From the NCBI GenBank assembly GCA_964577295.1, contig CAZNYN010000005.1:1-64000 (forward strand): a stretch of 64,000 bases of DNA. The letters are read 5' to 3'. This DNA comes from CAZNYN01 sp964577295. Its GTDB lineage: Bacteria; Synergistota; Synergistia; Synergistales; Synergistaceae. The notes beneath the pieces were generated by a model. It did not search any database, was not told where the DNA came from, and was given only the letters and a program-made list of their open reading frames with translations. Below are positions 50,346-58,571 of this stretch, piece by piece (the stretch's first letter is position 1; every line of letters begins with the position of its first letter). The translations under genes were made by a program, and so were the position numbers.

Positions 50346-50789
50346 TTATTCCCAGTTTGTGATATCGGCGTTCTTTCCCTCTCCGCCCTCTTGACCGTCA
50401 GGGCCGTAGGAGTAGATATCAAAATCACCGTGCTGTCCCGGGCACTCATAGATGAACTGACGTCCCCATGCGTCCTTGGGCATCTTTTTCATATATCCGC
50501 CGCTCTTATAATTAAGAGGCTCGGGGGGCATTGTCGGAGCCTTCACAAGAGCTTCCAGCCCCTGATCCGTCGTGGGATAGAAGCCGTTGTCGAGCTGAAA
50601 GAGCCCCAGAACCTGCTCAAGCTGTGCTATCTGTGTGGCTGTAGTCTTACGCTTTGCATCGTCGCTCTGACCTATGAGTTTAGGACCTACAAGAGCCGAG
50701 AGCAGACCTATGATTACAACGACAACCATTATTTCGATGAGAGTAAAGCCGCTGTGCCTTCTTGCCGCACCTTTTCCTTCTCTTCTCAT
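50346..50789 (-). CDS. gspG: Type II secretion major pseudopilin GspG/PulG
   Basis: A 147-residue pseudopilin. A short basic leader ends in Gly before FTLIEIMVVVVIIGLLSALVGPKL, the prepilin peptidase site and N-terminal helix (Glu at +5). The globular part has the GspG landmarks LDNGFYPTTDQGLEALV, GGYMKKMPKDAWGRQFIYECPG and DIYSYGPDGQEGGEGKNADITNWE with the calcium-binding loop. CGGAGG precedes the ATG. It stands alone; no other secretion genes are in the window. The acyltransferase/AMP ligase gene is upstream on the same strand. Confidence 0.93.
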   Translation of the reverse strand: MRREGKGAARRHSGFTLIEIMVVVVIIGLLSALVGPKLIGQSDDAKRKTTATQIAQLEQVLGLFQLDNGFYPTTDQGLEALVKAPTMPPEPLNYKSGGYMKKMPKDAWGRQFIYECPGQHGDFDIYSYGPDGQEGGEGKNADITNWE

Positions 50790-50877
50790 AAAAGCACCTC
50801 CGAATATTTATATCTGACTGACATTATAGTCTTTTTTAATCCTGCTGTCCCATGCAAAATTTTAAAATTAAGATCGC

Positions 50878-53022
50878 TTAGTTATCCTCGCCGCGATCCT
50901 TAAGAAGCTCCTCAAGAGATACATAGTCAATTTTGCCTGTTGAAAGAAGCGGAACTTCCTCCATAAATACAACTCGTTTCGGTATGGCTATTTCCGCAAC
51001 TCCGAAATCAGAAAGCTTCTGGCGTACTTCGTCGCGCTTCAGCTCAGGTCTTGTGGATATGAGGGCCAAAGTCTCTCCGCGAGGGCCGCCGTGCAGCATA
51101 ACAACAGCGTGCTTGTCATCGGGCCATACTTCGCAAAGGACTTCTTCTATGGACACGAGAGATATCATCTCTCCGCCTATCTTGGCAAAACGCTTTGCAC
51201 GTCCCAGTATCGTGATATAGCCCTCTTCGTCCATATCGACGATATCCCCTGTATCATACCATCCGTCCTTGGGAGGCTCCAGAACACCGGGGTTTGTTAT
51301 GCGCAGGTAGCCTAACATTATATTATCGCCTTTAAGCCACAGTCTGCCGCCTCTGTGAACTCCGTCGACAGGCTCTATTCTGTGTTCTATACCCTCGCAG
51401 AGCATGCCGACCGTGCCGGTCTTGTGGTGTGCAAAGTAGTTATTCGATACAACGGGGGCGGCTTCTGTAACTCCGTAGCCCTCTGTTATTCTGATGTTAA
51501 AGCGTTCAAACCACGTCTGCTGAGTGGATGGTTTCAGCTTCTCTCCGCCCTGAACCAGCAGGCGCATTGTCGCAAAGTCGTAATTGTCGGAAGCGGCTTT
51601 GGCAAAGCCGTTAAGGAAGGTATCTGTAGCAAAAAGAAGCGTGATTCTCTCATCGTAGCATATTGTAGATATTGTCTTATAGTGCAGCGGTGACGGGTAA
51701 AGATAGACAAAGACACCTAAAGTTACCGGCATAAATACGCCGCAAAGGCCGAAGGAGTGAAAAATCGGCATCGCGTTTAAAATTCTGTCAGAGCGGTAAA
51801 AATCCACTCTCGTGTACATCTGAGCATGGTTGGTGTGCAGATTCTTGTAGCTGAGCATAACGCCCTTCGGCGCACCCTCAGAACCAGACGTGAATAGAAC
51901 AACTGCTGGCTTGTCCTCTTCTCCCGGAATGACGGGATTGGATTTTACAAAGTGAGTTTTGAGAGCGGCAGACAATTTTTTGCCGGTCGTTATCGATTTA
52001 GCCGCATCCTCAAGCCATATAATGCGCAGTCCGTCCTCTTCAACCGCTTTTGTAAGAAACTCCAGCTTGCCCAACTCTATAAATTTATGAGAAGTAATAA
52101 CAGTCTTCACACATGCGGTACGGCAGCAGTTGACCAAAGATCTGCCTCCGAGAGAGAAATTGAGCATTGCCGGTATCTTGCCCATCTTCTGCACGGCATA
52201 GAGAGCAACTACTCCGCCAAGTGACGTGGGAAGCAGTATGCCGACATTATCTCCTTCTATGTTTTGATTTTTAAGAACTTCCTCTATAAGCAGTACTCTG
52301 GTTATAAAGCCGTTGTAAGTTACGGGCTTCTGCTGGTAGTCGCAGAAGAGGCGCGTCTTTCCGCCGTACTCGTTGCGCGCGTCGATAAGGACATCCCAAA
52401 ACGGCTTATGCCTGCGCCTTGCATACATGGCGGCCTCGTTCATAATTCTCTCAAGAGCACGTCCCGCCGCAGCATTGCGCTTCGATCCCTTCAGATCTTC
52501 GGGAATGTCCAGAGTCTTAACGGGAAAAACCGAAATAGTAACCTTTGAGAAGAAACGAAGTCCTCTTTTATGCTGAATGCGCGAAAACGGCGTGCGCTGA
52601 GTGCCCTCTATGTGTATCGGAAGAATCTTCGCCTGAGTGTGGTCGGCTATCATTGCGACACCCTGAGAAACCTTCATTGCGTTGCCTATCGTCGTCGGCT
52701 GAAGCTCCGGAAATATGACACATCTGCCGCCGTTTTTTAATTGGCTTAAAAAATATTTTAGTGTAAGAGGCGCGTCAGAATCCAAAATATGAGTATCTGC
52801 CAGGGAGAGAAACATACCGGCAAAACGCTTCTTTGTAAGCCTGCGCTCAATGGCGAAGGGAACTTTCTCCGGAAGAAAAACCGCCAAAATCAGAGGGTCT
52901 ATGAAAGATACATAATTGGGAGCTATAAGAACTCCTTCACCGGCATTCTTCCAATTCTCCCAACCCTTCACCTCCACTCGGAAAAAGAGTCTGAGAATAA
53001 ACCTAACTATAAGTCTCCACAA
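50878..53022 (-). CDS. Aas-like fusion of PlsC acyltransferase and acyl-ACP/CoA synthetase, with degenerate acyltransferase motifs
   Basis: A 714-residue protein matching E. coli Aas over its whole length. The C-terminal adenylation domain looks intact: VVLFTSGSEGAPKGV (P-loop), IFHSFGLCG, EGYGVTEAAPV, GWYDTGDI and ILGRAKRFAKIGGEM, with LLSTGKIDY holding the catalytic Lys. In the N-terminal PlsC domain (about 1-190) the catalytic H-x4-D is NYVSFID, with Tyr37 in place of His, and the second block PEGR is PELQ (105-108). Both changes should abolish acyl transfer, leaving a ligase plus a membrane or lipid-binding domain. TTG start with GGGGGG upstream. Confidence 0.88.
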   Translation of the reverse strand: MWRLIVRFILRLFFRVEVKGWENWKNAGEGVLIAPNYVSFIDPLILAVFLPEKVPFAIERRLTKKRFAGMFLSLADTHILDSDAPLTLKYFLSQLKNGGRCVIFPELQPTTIGNAMKVSQGVAMIADHTQAKILPIHIEGTQRTPFSRIQHKRGLRFFSKVTISVFPVKTLDIPEDLKGSKRNAAAGRALERIMNEAAMYARRRHKPFWDVLIDARNEYGGKTRLFCDYQQKPVTYNGFITRVLLIEEVLKNQNIEGDNVGILLPTSLGGVVALYAVQKMGKIPAMLNFSLGGRSLVNCCRTACVKTVITSHKFIELGKLEFLTKAVEEDGLRIIWLEDAAKSITTGKKLSAALKTHFVKSNPVIPGEEDKPAVVLFTSGSEGAPKGVMLSYKNLHTNHAQMYTRVDFYRSDRILNAMPIFHSFGLCGVFMPVTLGVFVYLYPSPLHYKTISTICYDERITLLFATDTFLNGFAKAASDNYDFATMRLLVQGGEKLKPSTQQTWFERFNIRITEGYGVTEAAPVVSNNYFAHHKTGTVGMLCEGIEHRIEPVDGVHRGGRLWLKGDNIMLGYLRITNPGVLEPPKDGWYDTGDIVDMDEEGYITILGRAKRFAKIGGEMISLVSIEEVLCEVWPDDKHAVVMLHGGPRGETLALISTRPELKRDEVRQKLSDFGVAEIAIPKRVVFMEEVPLLSTGKIDYVSLEELLKDRGEDN

Positions 53023-53445
53023 ATCCGAACCCCCCGCTTCTATACCTATAAAAAATAGTGGAACTAAAATTCCACTATAGTTGCCATTATACCATAATCA
53101 GCACTTATAGAAAAAGACTACAACGGATAACAAAAAAAGGCAAGAAAAATTTTATCTTATCAAGGAGCATCTGCAAACGATTGAAAAGGCACGGGGGCAG
53201 GGGCGAGTGCAGGGGCGTTGAGCGGTGGTTAAGCGGTTGTTGAGCAATTGTTGAACGATTGTAGGAGCAGAGACGGGAGCGCAAACTCGGTTTTGCACTG
53301 CGCGGAAGTCGTTTGCCTCGCTTCACGGCGGTCGCTTTGCGGAAGTCGCTTCGCGTGAAATATGGTGAAATGCTCGCTTCGCATTGCGTGAAATGTTGAG
53401 AAATGACAAATCTCGGTTTAGCACTGTGCCTGCGCCTTGTTTTTC

Positions 53446-53642
53446 AAAGGCTCCCTCACAGAGGGGGCTGTCTTGGCGGTTTTTCCGCCAAGACAGGAGG
53501 AGTGTTGACTTTGGTTTTTCTCTGGGATAGTCGCAGTGGAAGTTAACGTCAACACTCCTCCACCGGCTTCGCCGGAGCTAAGCGACACGCACAAAACGAA
53601 AAATATCGTTTTGGCTTCCTGCTTATCTAAGAGGGAGCCTTT
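53446..53642. repeat. MITE-like element with nested inverted repeats
   Basis: Outer arms AAAGGCTCCCTC (53446-53457) and GAGGGAGCCTTT (53631-53642) are a perfect 12-base inverted repeat. Inside are CTGTCTTGGCGG/CCGCCAAGACAG (53468-53496), GGAGGAGTGTTGAC/GTCAACACTCCTCC (53496-53561), CCGGCTTCGCCGG and AAAACGAAAAATATCGTTTT. The arm sequence and the mix of GAGGG and GGAGG palindromes resemble repetitive elements common in gut Firmicutes genomes, as I remember them. Confidence 0.65.
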
Positions 53643-53942
53643 AAAACACAGCGCTCCAAATCTTGGTTTTTCTTTTAATCATTTGCCAATCGTTGCCAAC
53701 GGTTTGCCCATTGCTCACCAATTGCTTGCCCATTGCTCGCCGACTGTTTGCCAATAGTTCCCCGCTAAATCTTCGTTTATCTCTTAATTCTCCTGCACTT
53801 ATCTTTCTGTGGTGCAAGTGCATCTTGGCTTTTTCTCTATTTTTTCGTGAACAAAAGTGAACTAAACCCCTTATTGAAAATAAAAGACGCCTAAAAAGCA
53901 CACAATTGTCTTCATGTTATGGTAAAATTCTGATATTGGGGC

Positions 53943-53973
53943 AGACCGTCACCGTTTTTTGGTGTAACAGTCT
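53943..53973. promoter_or_regulatory. Dyad upstream of the ferredoxin-AOR operon
   Basis: AGAC-CGTCACC and GGTGTAA-CAGTCT face each other around a TTTTTT-containing centre, pairing over most of their length. It lies 35-65 bases before the ferredoxin start and could be an operator or leader hairpin. Confidence 0.4.
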
Positions 53974-54007
53974 GAAAATATTTTATTTTTACCGGGAGGG
54001 ATTTTGT

Positions 54008-54397
54008 GTGAAGATAATGCAGGTTAATTCAGAGAAGTGCGTGATGTGCAGAGAGTGCGAGTCCGCCTGCTCGAAAGCGTGGTTCAAGGAAGAATCGCCT
54101 GAACTTTCAAGGGTCAAAATCGTTGAGATGACAGGTTTTGCAAATATCAATATCTGCTCTCAGTGCGGAGCTTGCATGGGAGTATGTCCCACACAGGCTC
54201 TTGTGCGCGACGCAAACGGTGTGGTTCAGGTGCGCAAGGATAAGTGCACTTCATGCCTTATGTGCGTAGGTTTCTGCCCGTCGGCAAGCATGTTCTTTAA
54301 TGCTGACAAGCAGACAGAGCCTTTCAAGTGCATCGCATGCGGAATTTGCGCCAGAAAGTGCCCTACAGGCGCTCTTCAGATTCTGGAAGCGAAGTAA
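54008..54397 (+). CDS. Polyferredoxin-type electron carrier with [4Fe-4S] clusters
   Basis: A 129-residue iron-sulfur protein with four cysteine groups: CVMCRECESAC, CSQCGACMGVCPT, CTSCLMCVGFCPS and CIACGICARKCPT. This gives up to four [4Fe-4S] clusters, as in the HycB/DmsB-like electron subunits. A GTG at 54008 has GGGAGGG seven bases before it and is preferred to upstream codons. It ends 12 bases before the AOR-type enzyme and probably delivers or accepts its electrons. Confidence 0.9.
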   Translation: MKIMQVNSEKCVMCRECESACSKAWFKEESPELSRVKIVEMTGFANINICSQCGACMGVCPTQALVRDANGVVQVRKDKCTSCLMCVGFCPSASMFFNADKQTEPFKCIACGICARKCPTGALQILEAK

Positions 54398-54409
54398 GGA
54401 GTGACTGCA

Positions 54410-56596
54410 ATGGATATGAAGGAAATGAAGCTTCTCAGCGAATGGTCTTACGAACCTAAGAAAATCGAACGCGGTTATTCAAGAGAGACTCTTTACGTCG
54501 GTCTCGGCAATAATGACGGCAATTATAAATTTGAAAAACGCCCCGTATCCGACGATATGGTCGAGAAGTTTACGGGCGGACGCGGTTTCGGACTGAAGCT
54601 GCTTTGGGACGCTGTGACCGAAAAGACAAAATGGGATGACCCTGAAAATGAAATAGTCATCGCAGGCGGCCCTTTCTGCGGAATCACTCAGTATCCCGGC
54701 GCGGGCAAGTGCTACTCTGTATTCCTCTCCCCTGCCACAAAGCAGACATATAACAGCAATGCGGGCGGATATTTTGCGCCGTTCCTGAAGTTCTCCGGCT
54801 TTGACGCTCTTGAGATCCAGGGTAAAGCCGACAGACCCGTTGTTGTCTTTATCGACGGAGACAATTACAAGGTTCAGGTTTTTGAGTCCACTCTTGAGGA
54901 TATCAATGCTTACTATGTATCCGAAGAGCTTCACGACTATTTTGCAAAGGACGAGAACGACAAGAATACTATTTCCGTCGTTTCATCTGGCGTAGGAGCA
55001 AAGACAAGCTACTGGGCAGGCATGAATTTCAGCTTCTTTGACGTGCGCCGCAAGGCAGTGCGCCTCAAGCAGGCAGGACGCGGCGGCGGCGGTACCGTTC
55101 TCTGCAATAAGAATGTTGTAGCTCTCGTTGTGAAGCGCACCCACTTCACGGGCAACGAGAATAATGTAGCAGACCTTGCCACAATTCAGAAGGCCGGAGC
55201 AAGCATACACAAGCGTATCCACGACCATGACGACCAGCAGTGCAAGATGCGTTCGGCAGGTACAGCCCACCTTACAGAGATTATGAACGACTATGTTCTT
55301 CTCCCTGTCAATAACTACAAGTTCGGCTGCCACCCGGATATCGACAAGATCAGCTCCGACAAGTATATCAAGCTCTTCTCTCAGGGCATGGCTGACGGAT
55401 GCTGGTACGGATGCTCACTCGCCTGCGCAAAGGCTGTTGACCATTTCAAGCTTAAGACAGGCCCTTGGAAGGACAGAGAAGTTATTGTAGACGGCCCCGA
55501 ATATGAAACAGCGGCGGGACTTGCCTCAAACCTCGGCATATTCGATCCCCTCTGGACAATAGAAGCCAACTTCTACGCAGACCATTACGGTCTTGATACA
55601 ATTTCCCTCGGCACAGGCATGGCTTTTGTCTGCGAATGCTACGAACTCGGACTTATCAATAAGGAAAATACCCACGGACTTGATCTGAATTTCGGACGCA
55701 AGGACGACATTATGGAGCTTCTTCACCGTATCGCATACGGCAAGGATGAGTTCGCAGTCGCATGCGGCAAGGGCATCGAGTTCGCGCGCGGCTATTTTGC
55801 CGAGCACTACGGTTCGGACCTTGAAACAATGAAGAAGATAGGAATGGTCTGCCAGGGACTCGAAGCTTCCGAGTACCGCTGCCAGGAATCTATCGCTCAG
55901 TGGGGCGGCTACTTCCTCACACTTAAAGGTCCTCAGCATGACGAAGCATGGCTTATCTTCATGGATATGGTCAACAAGCAGCTTCCGACATACGCCGACA
56001 AGGCAGAGGCTCTCTTCTTCTTCCCCTGCTTCCGCCTCTGGTTCTCCCTCCAGGGACTCTGCAAGCTCCCGTGGAACGACATCGAACCGGTAGACAACGG
56101 ACTGAAGTATAAGGGTATAGAAGCAGCCAGAGTTCCCGAGCACCTCAAGAATTACCTCGATATCTTCGAAGCCATCACTGGCAAGCCGCTTTCACGCGAA
56201 GGCATGATTCTGCAGTCAGAGAAGGTTTACAACTTCGAGCGTATCTTCAACCTCCGTATGGGCAAAGGTACATCGGAATTCCACCACGCCCCCGACCGCG
56301 GACTCGGCCCTGTGTGGGAAGACGAATGGAACGCACGCCCCGAGTACTTTGACGAGAAGCTCAAGGAGTTCGGCGAGACAATAGAAGGCAAGTCTGTCAA
56401 AGAGAAGATCGACCTGCTGCAGAAGCACCGCCGCTCCCAGTGGGAAGAGCTTAAGATGGCAGTTTACAAGCGCCGCGGCTGGAATAAGAACGGTATTCCG
56501 ACAATGGCAACAGTAAAGCGTCTCGGCATTGACTATCCCGATGTTGTGGCTCTTCTTGAGAAAAACCTGAAGCCTGAGGATGAATTTGTCGATTAA
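54410..56596 (+). CDS. Aldehyde:ferredoxin oxidoreductase family tungsto/molybdoenzyme
   Basis: A 728-residue AOR-family enzyme that would bind a bis-pterin W or Mo cofactor and one [4Fe-4S] cluster. GGRGFGLKLLWD near the N-terminus, FSGFDALEIQGKADRPVVVFIDG and AGRGGGGTVL are family segments. The cluster ligands CWYGCSLAC at about 331-339 are spaced C-x3-C-x3-C, one residue wider in the first interval than in archaeal AOR, with the fourth in LQGLCKLPWND. AOR enzymes oxidise aldehydes from 2-keto acids or run in reverse on acids. Aldehydes from amino-acid fermentation are the natural guess. AGGAG is placed for the ATG at 54410. A ThiS/MoaD-like gene follows. Codon bias suggests high expression. 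Confidence 0.9.
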   Translation: MDMKEMKLLSEWSYEPKKIERGYSRETLYVGLGNNDGNYKFEKRPVSDDMVEKFTGGRGFGLKLLWDAVTEKTKWDDPENEIVIAGGPFCGITQYPGAGKCYSVFLSPATKQTYNSNAGGYFAPFLKFSGFDALEIQGKADRPVVVFIDGDNYKVQVFESTLEDINAYYVSEELHDYFAKDENDKNTISVVSSGVGAKTSYWAGMNFSFFDVRRKAVRLKQAGRGGGGTVLCNKNVVALVVKRTHFTGNENNVADLATIQKAGASIHKRIHDHDDQQCKMRSAGTAHLTEIMNDYVLLPVNNYKFGCHPDIDKISSDKYIKLFSQGMADGCWYGCSLACAKAVDHFKLKTGPWKDREVIVDGPEYETAAGLASNLGIFDPLWTIEANFYADHYGLDTISLGTGMAFVCECYELGLINKENTHGLDLNFGRKDDIMELLHRIAYGKDEFAVACGKGIEFARGYFAEHYGSDLETMKKIGMVCQGLEASEYRCQESIAQWGGYFLTLKGPQHDEAWLIFMDMVNKQLPTYADKAEALFFFPCFRLWFSLQGLCKLPWNDIEPVDNGLKYKGIEAARVPEHLKNYLDIFEAITGKPLSREGMILQSEKVYNFERIFNLRMGKGTSEFHHAPDRGLGPVWEDEWNARPEYFDEKLKEFGETIEGKSVKEKIDLLQKHRRSQWEELKMAVYKRRGWNKNGIPTMATVKRLGIDYPDVVALLEKNLKPEDEFVD

Positions 56597-56619
56597 TTAA
56601 GTTTAAGGAGAAATGCGCA

Positions 56620-56817
56620 ATGATAACCGTCAACGGGACACAGTCGCAATGGGAGGAGAATCTCACCGTCAGCGCATTGCTGGCGAGGGAGAAGTTTACT
56701 TTCAAGATGCTGGCTGTATGGATAAATGACAGCGTGGTAGACAAAAGCGACTATGACTCAAAGCTCGTACCCGATGGCGCTGTTGTGCAGGTAATACACA
56801 ATATCAGCGGCGGCTAG
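56620..56817 (+). CDS. ThiS/MoaD-like sulfur carrier protein
   Basis: A 65-residue beta-grasp protein ending in ISGG, the C-terminal Gly-Gly that is adenylated and thiocarboxylated. MITVNGTQSQWEENLTVSALL is the ThiS-like start and VQVIHNISGG the end. AAGGAG precedes the ATG. Its place immediately after the AOR-type gene, with no thiamine genes nearby, argues for a part in pterin cofactor sulfur transfer (MoaD role) over thiazole synthesis. Confidence 0.88.
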   Translation: MITVNGTQSQWEENLTVSALLAREKFTFKMLAVWINDSVVDKSDYDSKLVPDGAVVQVIHNISGG

Positions 56818-56845
56818 GACGCAGGCTGAATATCGGAAATAAAAG

Positions 56846-56886
56846 AGCGGCTGCCGAGTTTGATTCAGGCTCGGCAGCCGCTCTTT
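56846..56886 (+). terminator. Terminator of the ferredoxin-AOR-ThiS operon
   Basis: A 17-base perfect stem AAAGAGCGGCTGCCGAG/CTCGGCAGCCGCTCTTT. It may also serve the convergent queT gene. Confidence 0.9.
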
Positions 56887-56907
56887 CTGTACGGGTAAAA
56901 TTTTCTC

Positions 56908-57411
56908 CTATTTGCCGACCCAGTGCCCCGGCGTTTTCTCTTTCTTTGAAAGCAGCACCGCGTCAAAAACTTTGGAGCGGCGCAGAATTCTACAGAGAGG
57001 TATGCCGAGCCCAAAGCATATTACCGCCTGGCTGCCTCCTATGTAGAGCATCGAAAGAGCCATGGGAGTCTCCGTTATCACAGCTATGTACCCTCCCACG
57101 ACGAGGGCGTTTACAATTACGGGCGGTACTGCCGCAATCCATATGTTTGGAGATTTGAGTGTCATCCACGCCGCGGCCAGAGTAGCGGCACTGCCCAGTA
57201 CTACATCAATAAGGCCGAAGCCGCCAAGAAAATTTGCAAACAGGCATCCTATAAAGAGCCCCGGGACAGCCTCAGGCATGAAAAAAGGCAGAACTGTCAT
57301 AGCCTCCGCAACCCTGAACTGAATCGGGCCGAAGGATATAGGCGCCATGACCATTGTCAAAGCGGCATACAAAGCGGCAATGACGGCAGAATAGACAATT
57401 TTGTGAATCAT
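56908..57411 (-). CDS. queT: QueT family queuosine-precursor transporter
   Basis: A 167-residue membrane protein with about five helices: ALYAALTMVMAPISFGPIQFRVAEAMTVLPFFMPEAVPGLFIGC is the QueT signature, with NFLGGFGLIDVVLGSAATLAAA following. QueT proteins are ECF S-components for preQ0/preQ1/queuosine. AAGGGG precedes the ATG. I looked for a preQ1 riboswitch in the leader and saw none. It is divergent from gpsA. Confidence 0.9.
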   Translation of the reverse strand: MIHKIVYSAVIAALYAALTMVMAPISFGPIQFRVAEAMTVLPFFMPEAVPGLFIGCLFANFLGGFGLIDVVLGSAATLAAAWMTLKSPNIWIAAVPPVIVNALVVGGYIAVITETPMALSMLYIGGSQAVICFGLGIPLCRILRRSKVFDAVLLSKKEKTPGHWVGK

Positions 57412-57443
57412 TTGCTAACCCCTTCCATTTGCTGAAAACAACG

Positions 57444-57472
57444 TTGGTATTATACACTTCAACGGCTATAAT
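57444..57472 (+). promoter_or_regulatory. Promoter of gpsA
   Basis: TTGGTA (57444-57449) and TATAAT (57467-57472) with a 17-base spacer. A TATAAT on the opposite strand (57449-57454) could serve queT, so the two promoters overlap. Confidence 0.65.
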
Positions 57473-57512
57473 AGCAGAGTATTTTTACAAAATCTGAACG
57501 GAGGCCCCATCA

Positions 57513-58514
57513 ATGAATATTACAATTTTGGGAGCAGGCAGTTTTGGGAGTGCAATGGCATCACACCTTGCGGCACTCGGTCATTCCGTCCTGATGTGGA
57601 CGATAGACAAGGAGCAGTCTGATTCTATAAATAGCTGCGGACGCAATACTTTTTGCTTTACCGATACGGTGTTGGACAAAAAGATCAAGTGCACACTGGA
57701 TATCGATGAGGCTCTGGCTTTTTCCGACAGGGTGATTATGGCTATCCCGACACAGTTTGAGCGTGAAGTCTGCCGCAAGATAGCGGATTCGGAACACAAG
57801 AGCGGGCATATGCTGAATCTTGCCAAGGGGATTGAGATATCTTCCGGAAATCTGCTTCACAAGATTCATGCGGAGATTTGCCCTAACTTCACTTATTCCG
57901 CCCTTTCAGGCCCAAGTCACGCGGAAGAAGTGCTCATAGGATGCCCCACGGCTGTGGCTCTCGCCTCTTTTACAGAGGGCGAAGCCGAGGGGTGGCAGAA
58001 GATTCTGACGGGAAATAATTTCCGCGTCTATACTTCCGATGACGTTATCGGACTTGAAGTCGGAGGAGCCACGAAGAATATTTACGCTGTTGCGGCAGGA
58101 ATATCAAAGGCTATGAATCTCGGCGACAACGCACTGGCTGCGATAGCGTGCAGAGGCCTCGCGGAGATTATGCGCTTCGGACATAAGATGGGAGCAAGCC
58201 CCCTCACTCTTTCCGGACTTGCCGGAGTCGGCGACCTCATGGTTACATGCTACAGTATGCACTCGCGAAACTTCAGACTCGGTCTGGCAGTAGGAGAGGG
58301 AAAAACTCTCGATGAAGCTGCTCAGGCTCTTGGTCAGGTTGCCGAGGGAGCTTACACGGTTCGCGCCGTTGTAGAGAACAGCAAGAAGTTTGATGTGGAA
58401 ATGCCGCTTGCAGAGGGGGTCTACCGTATTCTTTACGGAGGAGAGAACCCCGATAAGATATTAAGAGAGCTTTTCGCCCGACCGCTGAAGGCTGAAATAC
58501 GTTTCGGAAACTGA
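57513..58514 (+). CDS. gpsA: Glycerol-3-phosphate dehydrogenase [NAD(P)+]
   Basis: A 333-residue enzyme reducing dihydroxyacetone phosphate to sn-glycerol-3-phosphate for phospholipids. NITILGAGSFGSAMASHLA is the NAD(P) loop, AIPTQFERE and NLAKGIE follow, SGPSHAEEV contains the conserved Pro-Ser-His region, and GATKNIYAVAAGI with the catalytic Lys is clear. Usually the Asn-Trp motif near residue 35 reads W-x-R; here MWTIDKEQ. CGGAGG precedes the ATG. Confidence 0.96.
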   Translation: MNITILGAGSFGSAMASHLAALGHSVLMWTIDKEQSDSINSCGRNTFCFTDTVLDKKIKCTLDIDEALAFSDRVIMAIPTQFEREVCRKIADSEHKSGHMLNLAKGIEISSGNLLHKIHAEICPNFTYSALSGPSHAEEVLIGCPTAVALASFTEGEAEGWQKILTGNNFRVYTSDDVIGLEVGGATKNIYAVAAGISKAMNLGDNALAAIACRGLAEIMRFGHKMGASPLTLSGLAGVGDLMVTCYSMHSRNFRLGLAVGEGKTLDEAAQALGQVAEGAYTVRAVVENSKKFDVEMPLAEGVYRILYGGENPDKILRELFARPLKAEIRFGN

Positions 58515-58529
58515 ATTTTAATATAAGAT

Positions 58530-58566
58530 AAGGCGCGCAGGATGTCTTTCCAAGCGCGCCTTTTTT
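58530..58566 (+). terminator. Terminator of gpsA
   Basis: AAGGCGCGC and GCGCGCCTT form a nine-base stem and are followed by TTTTTG. It lies six bases before the convergent sirtuin gene end. Confidence 0.9.
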
Positions 58567-58571
58567 GTCTT

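Larger units (their letters stand above)
53023..54007. other. Gene-free, palindrome-rich region of about 980 bases
   Basis: No supportable gene. From left to right: a TAGTGGAA/TTCCACTA hairpin (53056-53077) close to the Aas promoter; a GC-skewed stretch with repeated GGTT/GTTG units; a nested palindromic element (53446-53642); a low-complexity run of TTGCCCATTGCTC-like repeats around 53686-53760; and the ferredoxin promoter region with a dyad. Confidence 0.55.

Noticed and set aside
53686..53760. CRISPR-like repeats (TTGCCCATTGCTC units)
   Set aside because: Units are short, degenerate and lack regular spacers; no cas gene is present in the window.
57412..57512. preQ1 riboswitch upstream of queT
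   Set aside because: I searched the leader for the preQ1-I and preQ1-II cores and found neither; the space is filled by overlapping promoters.
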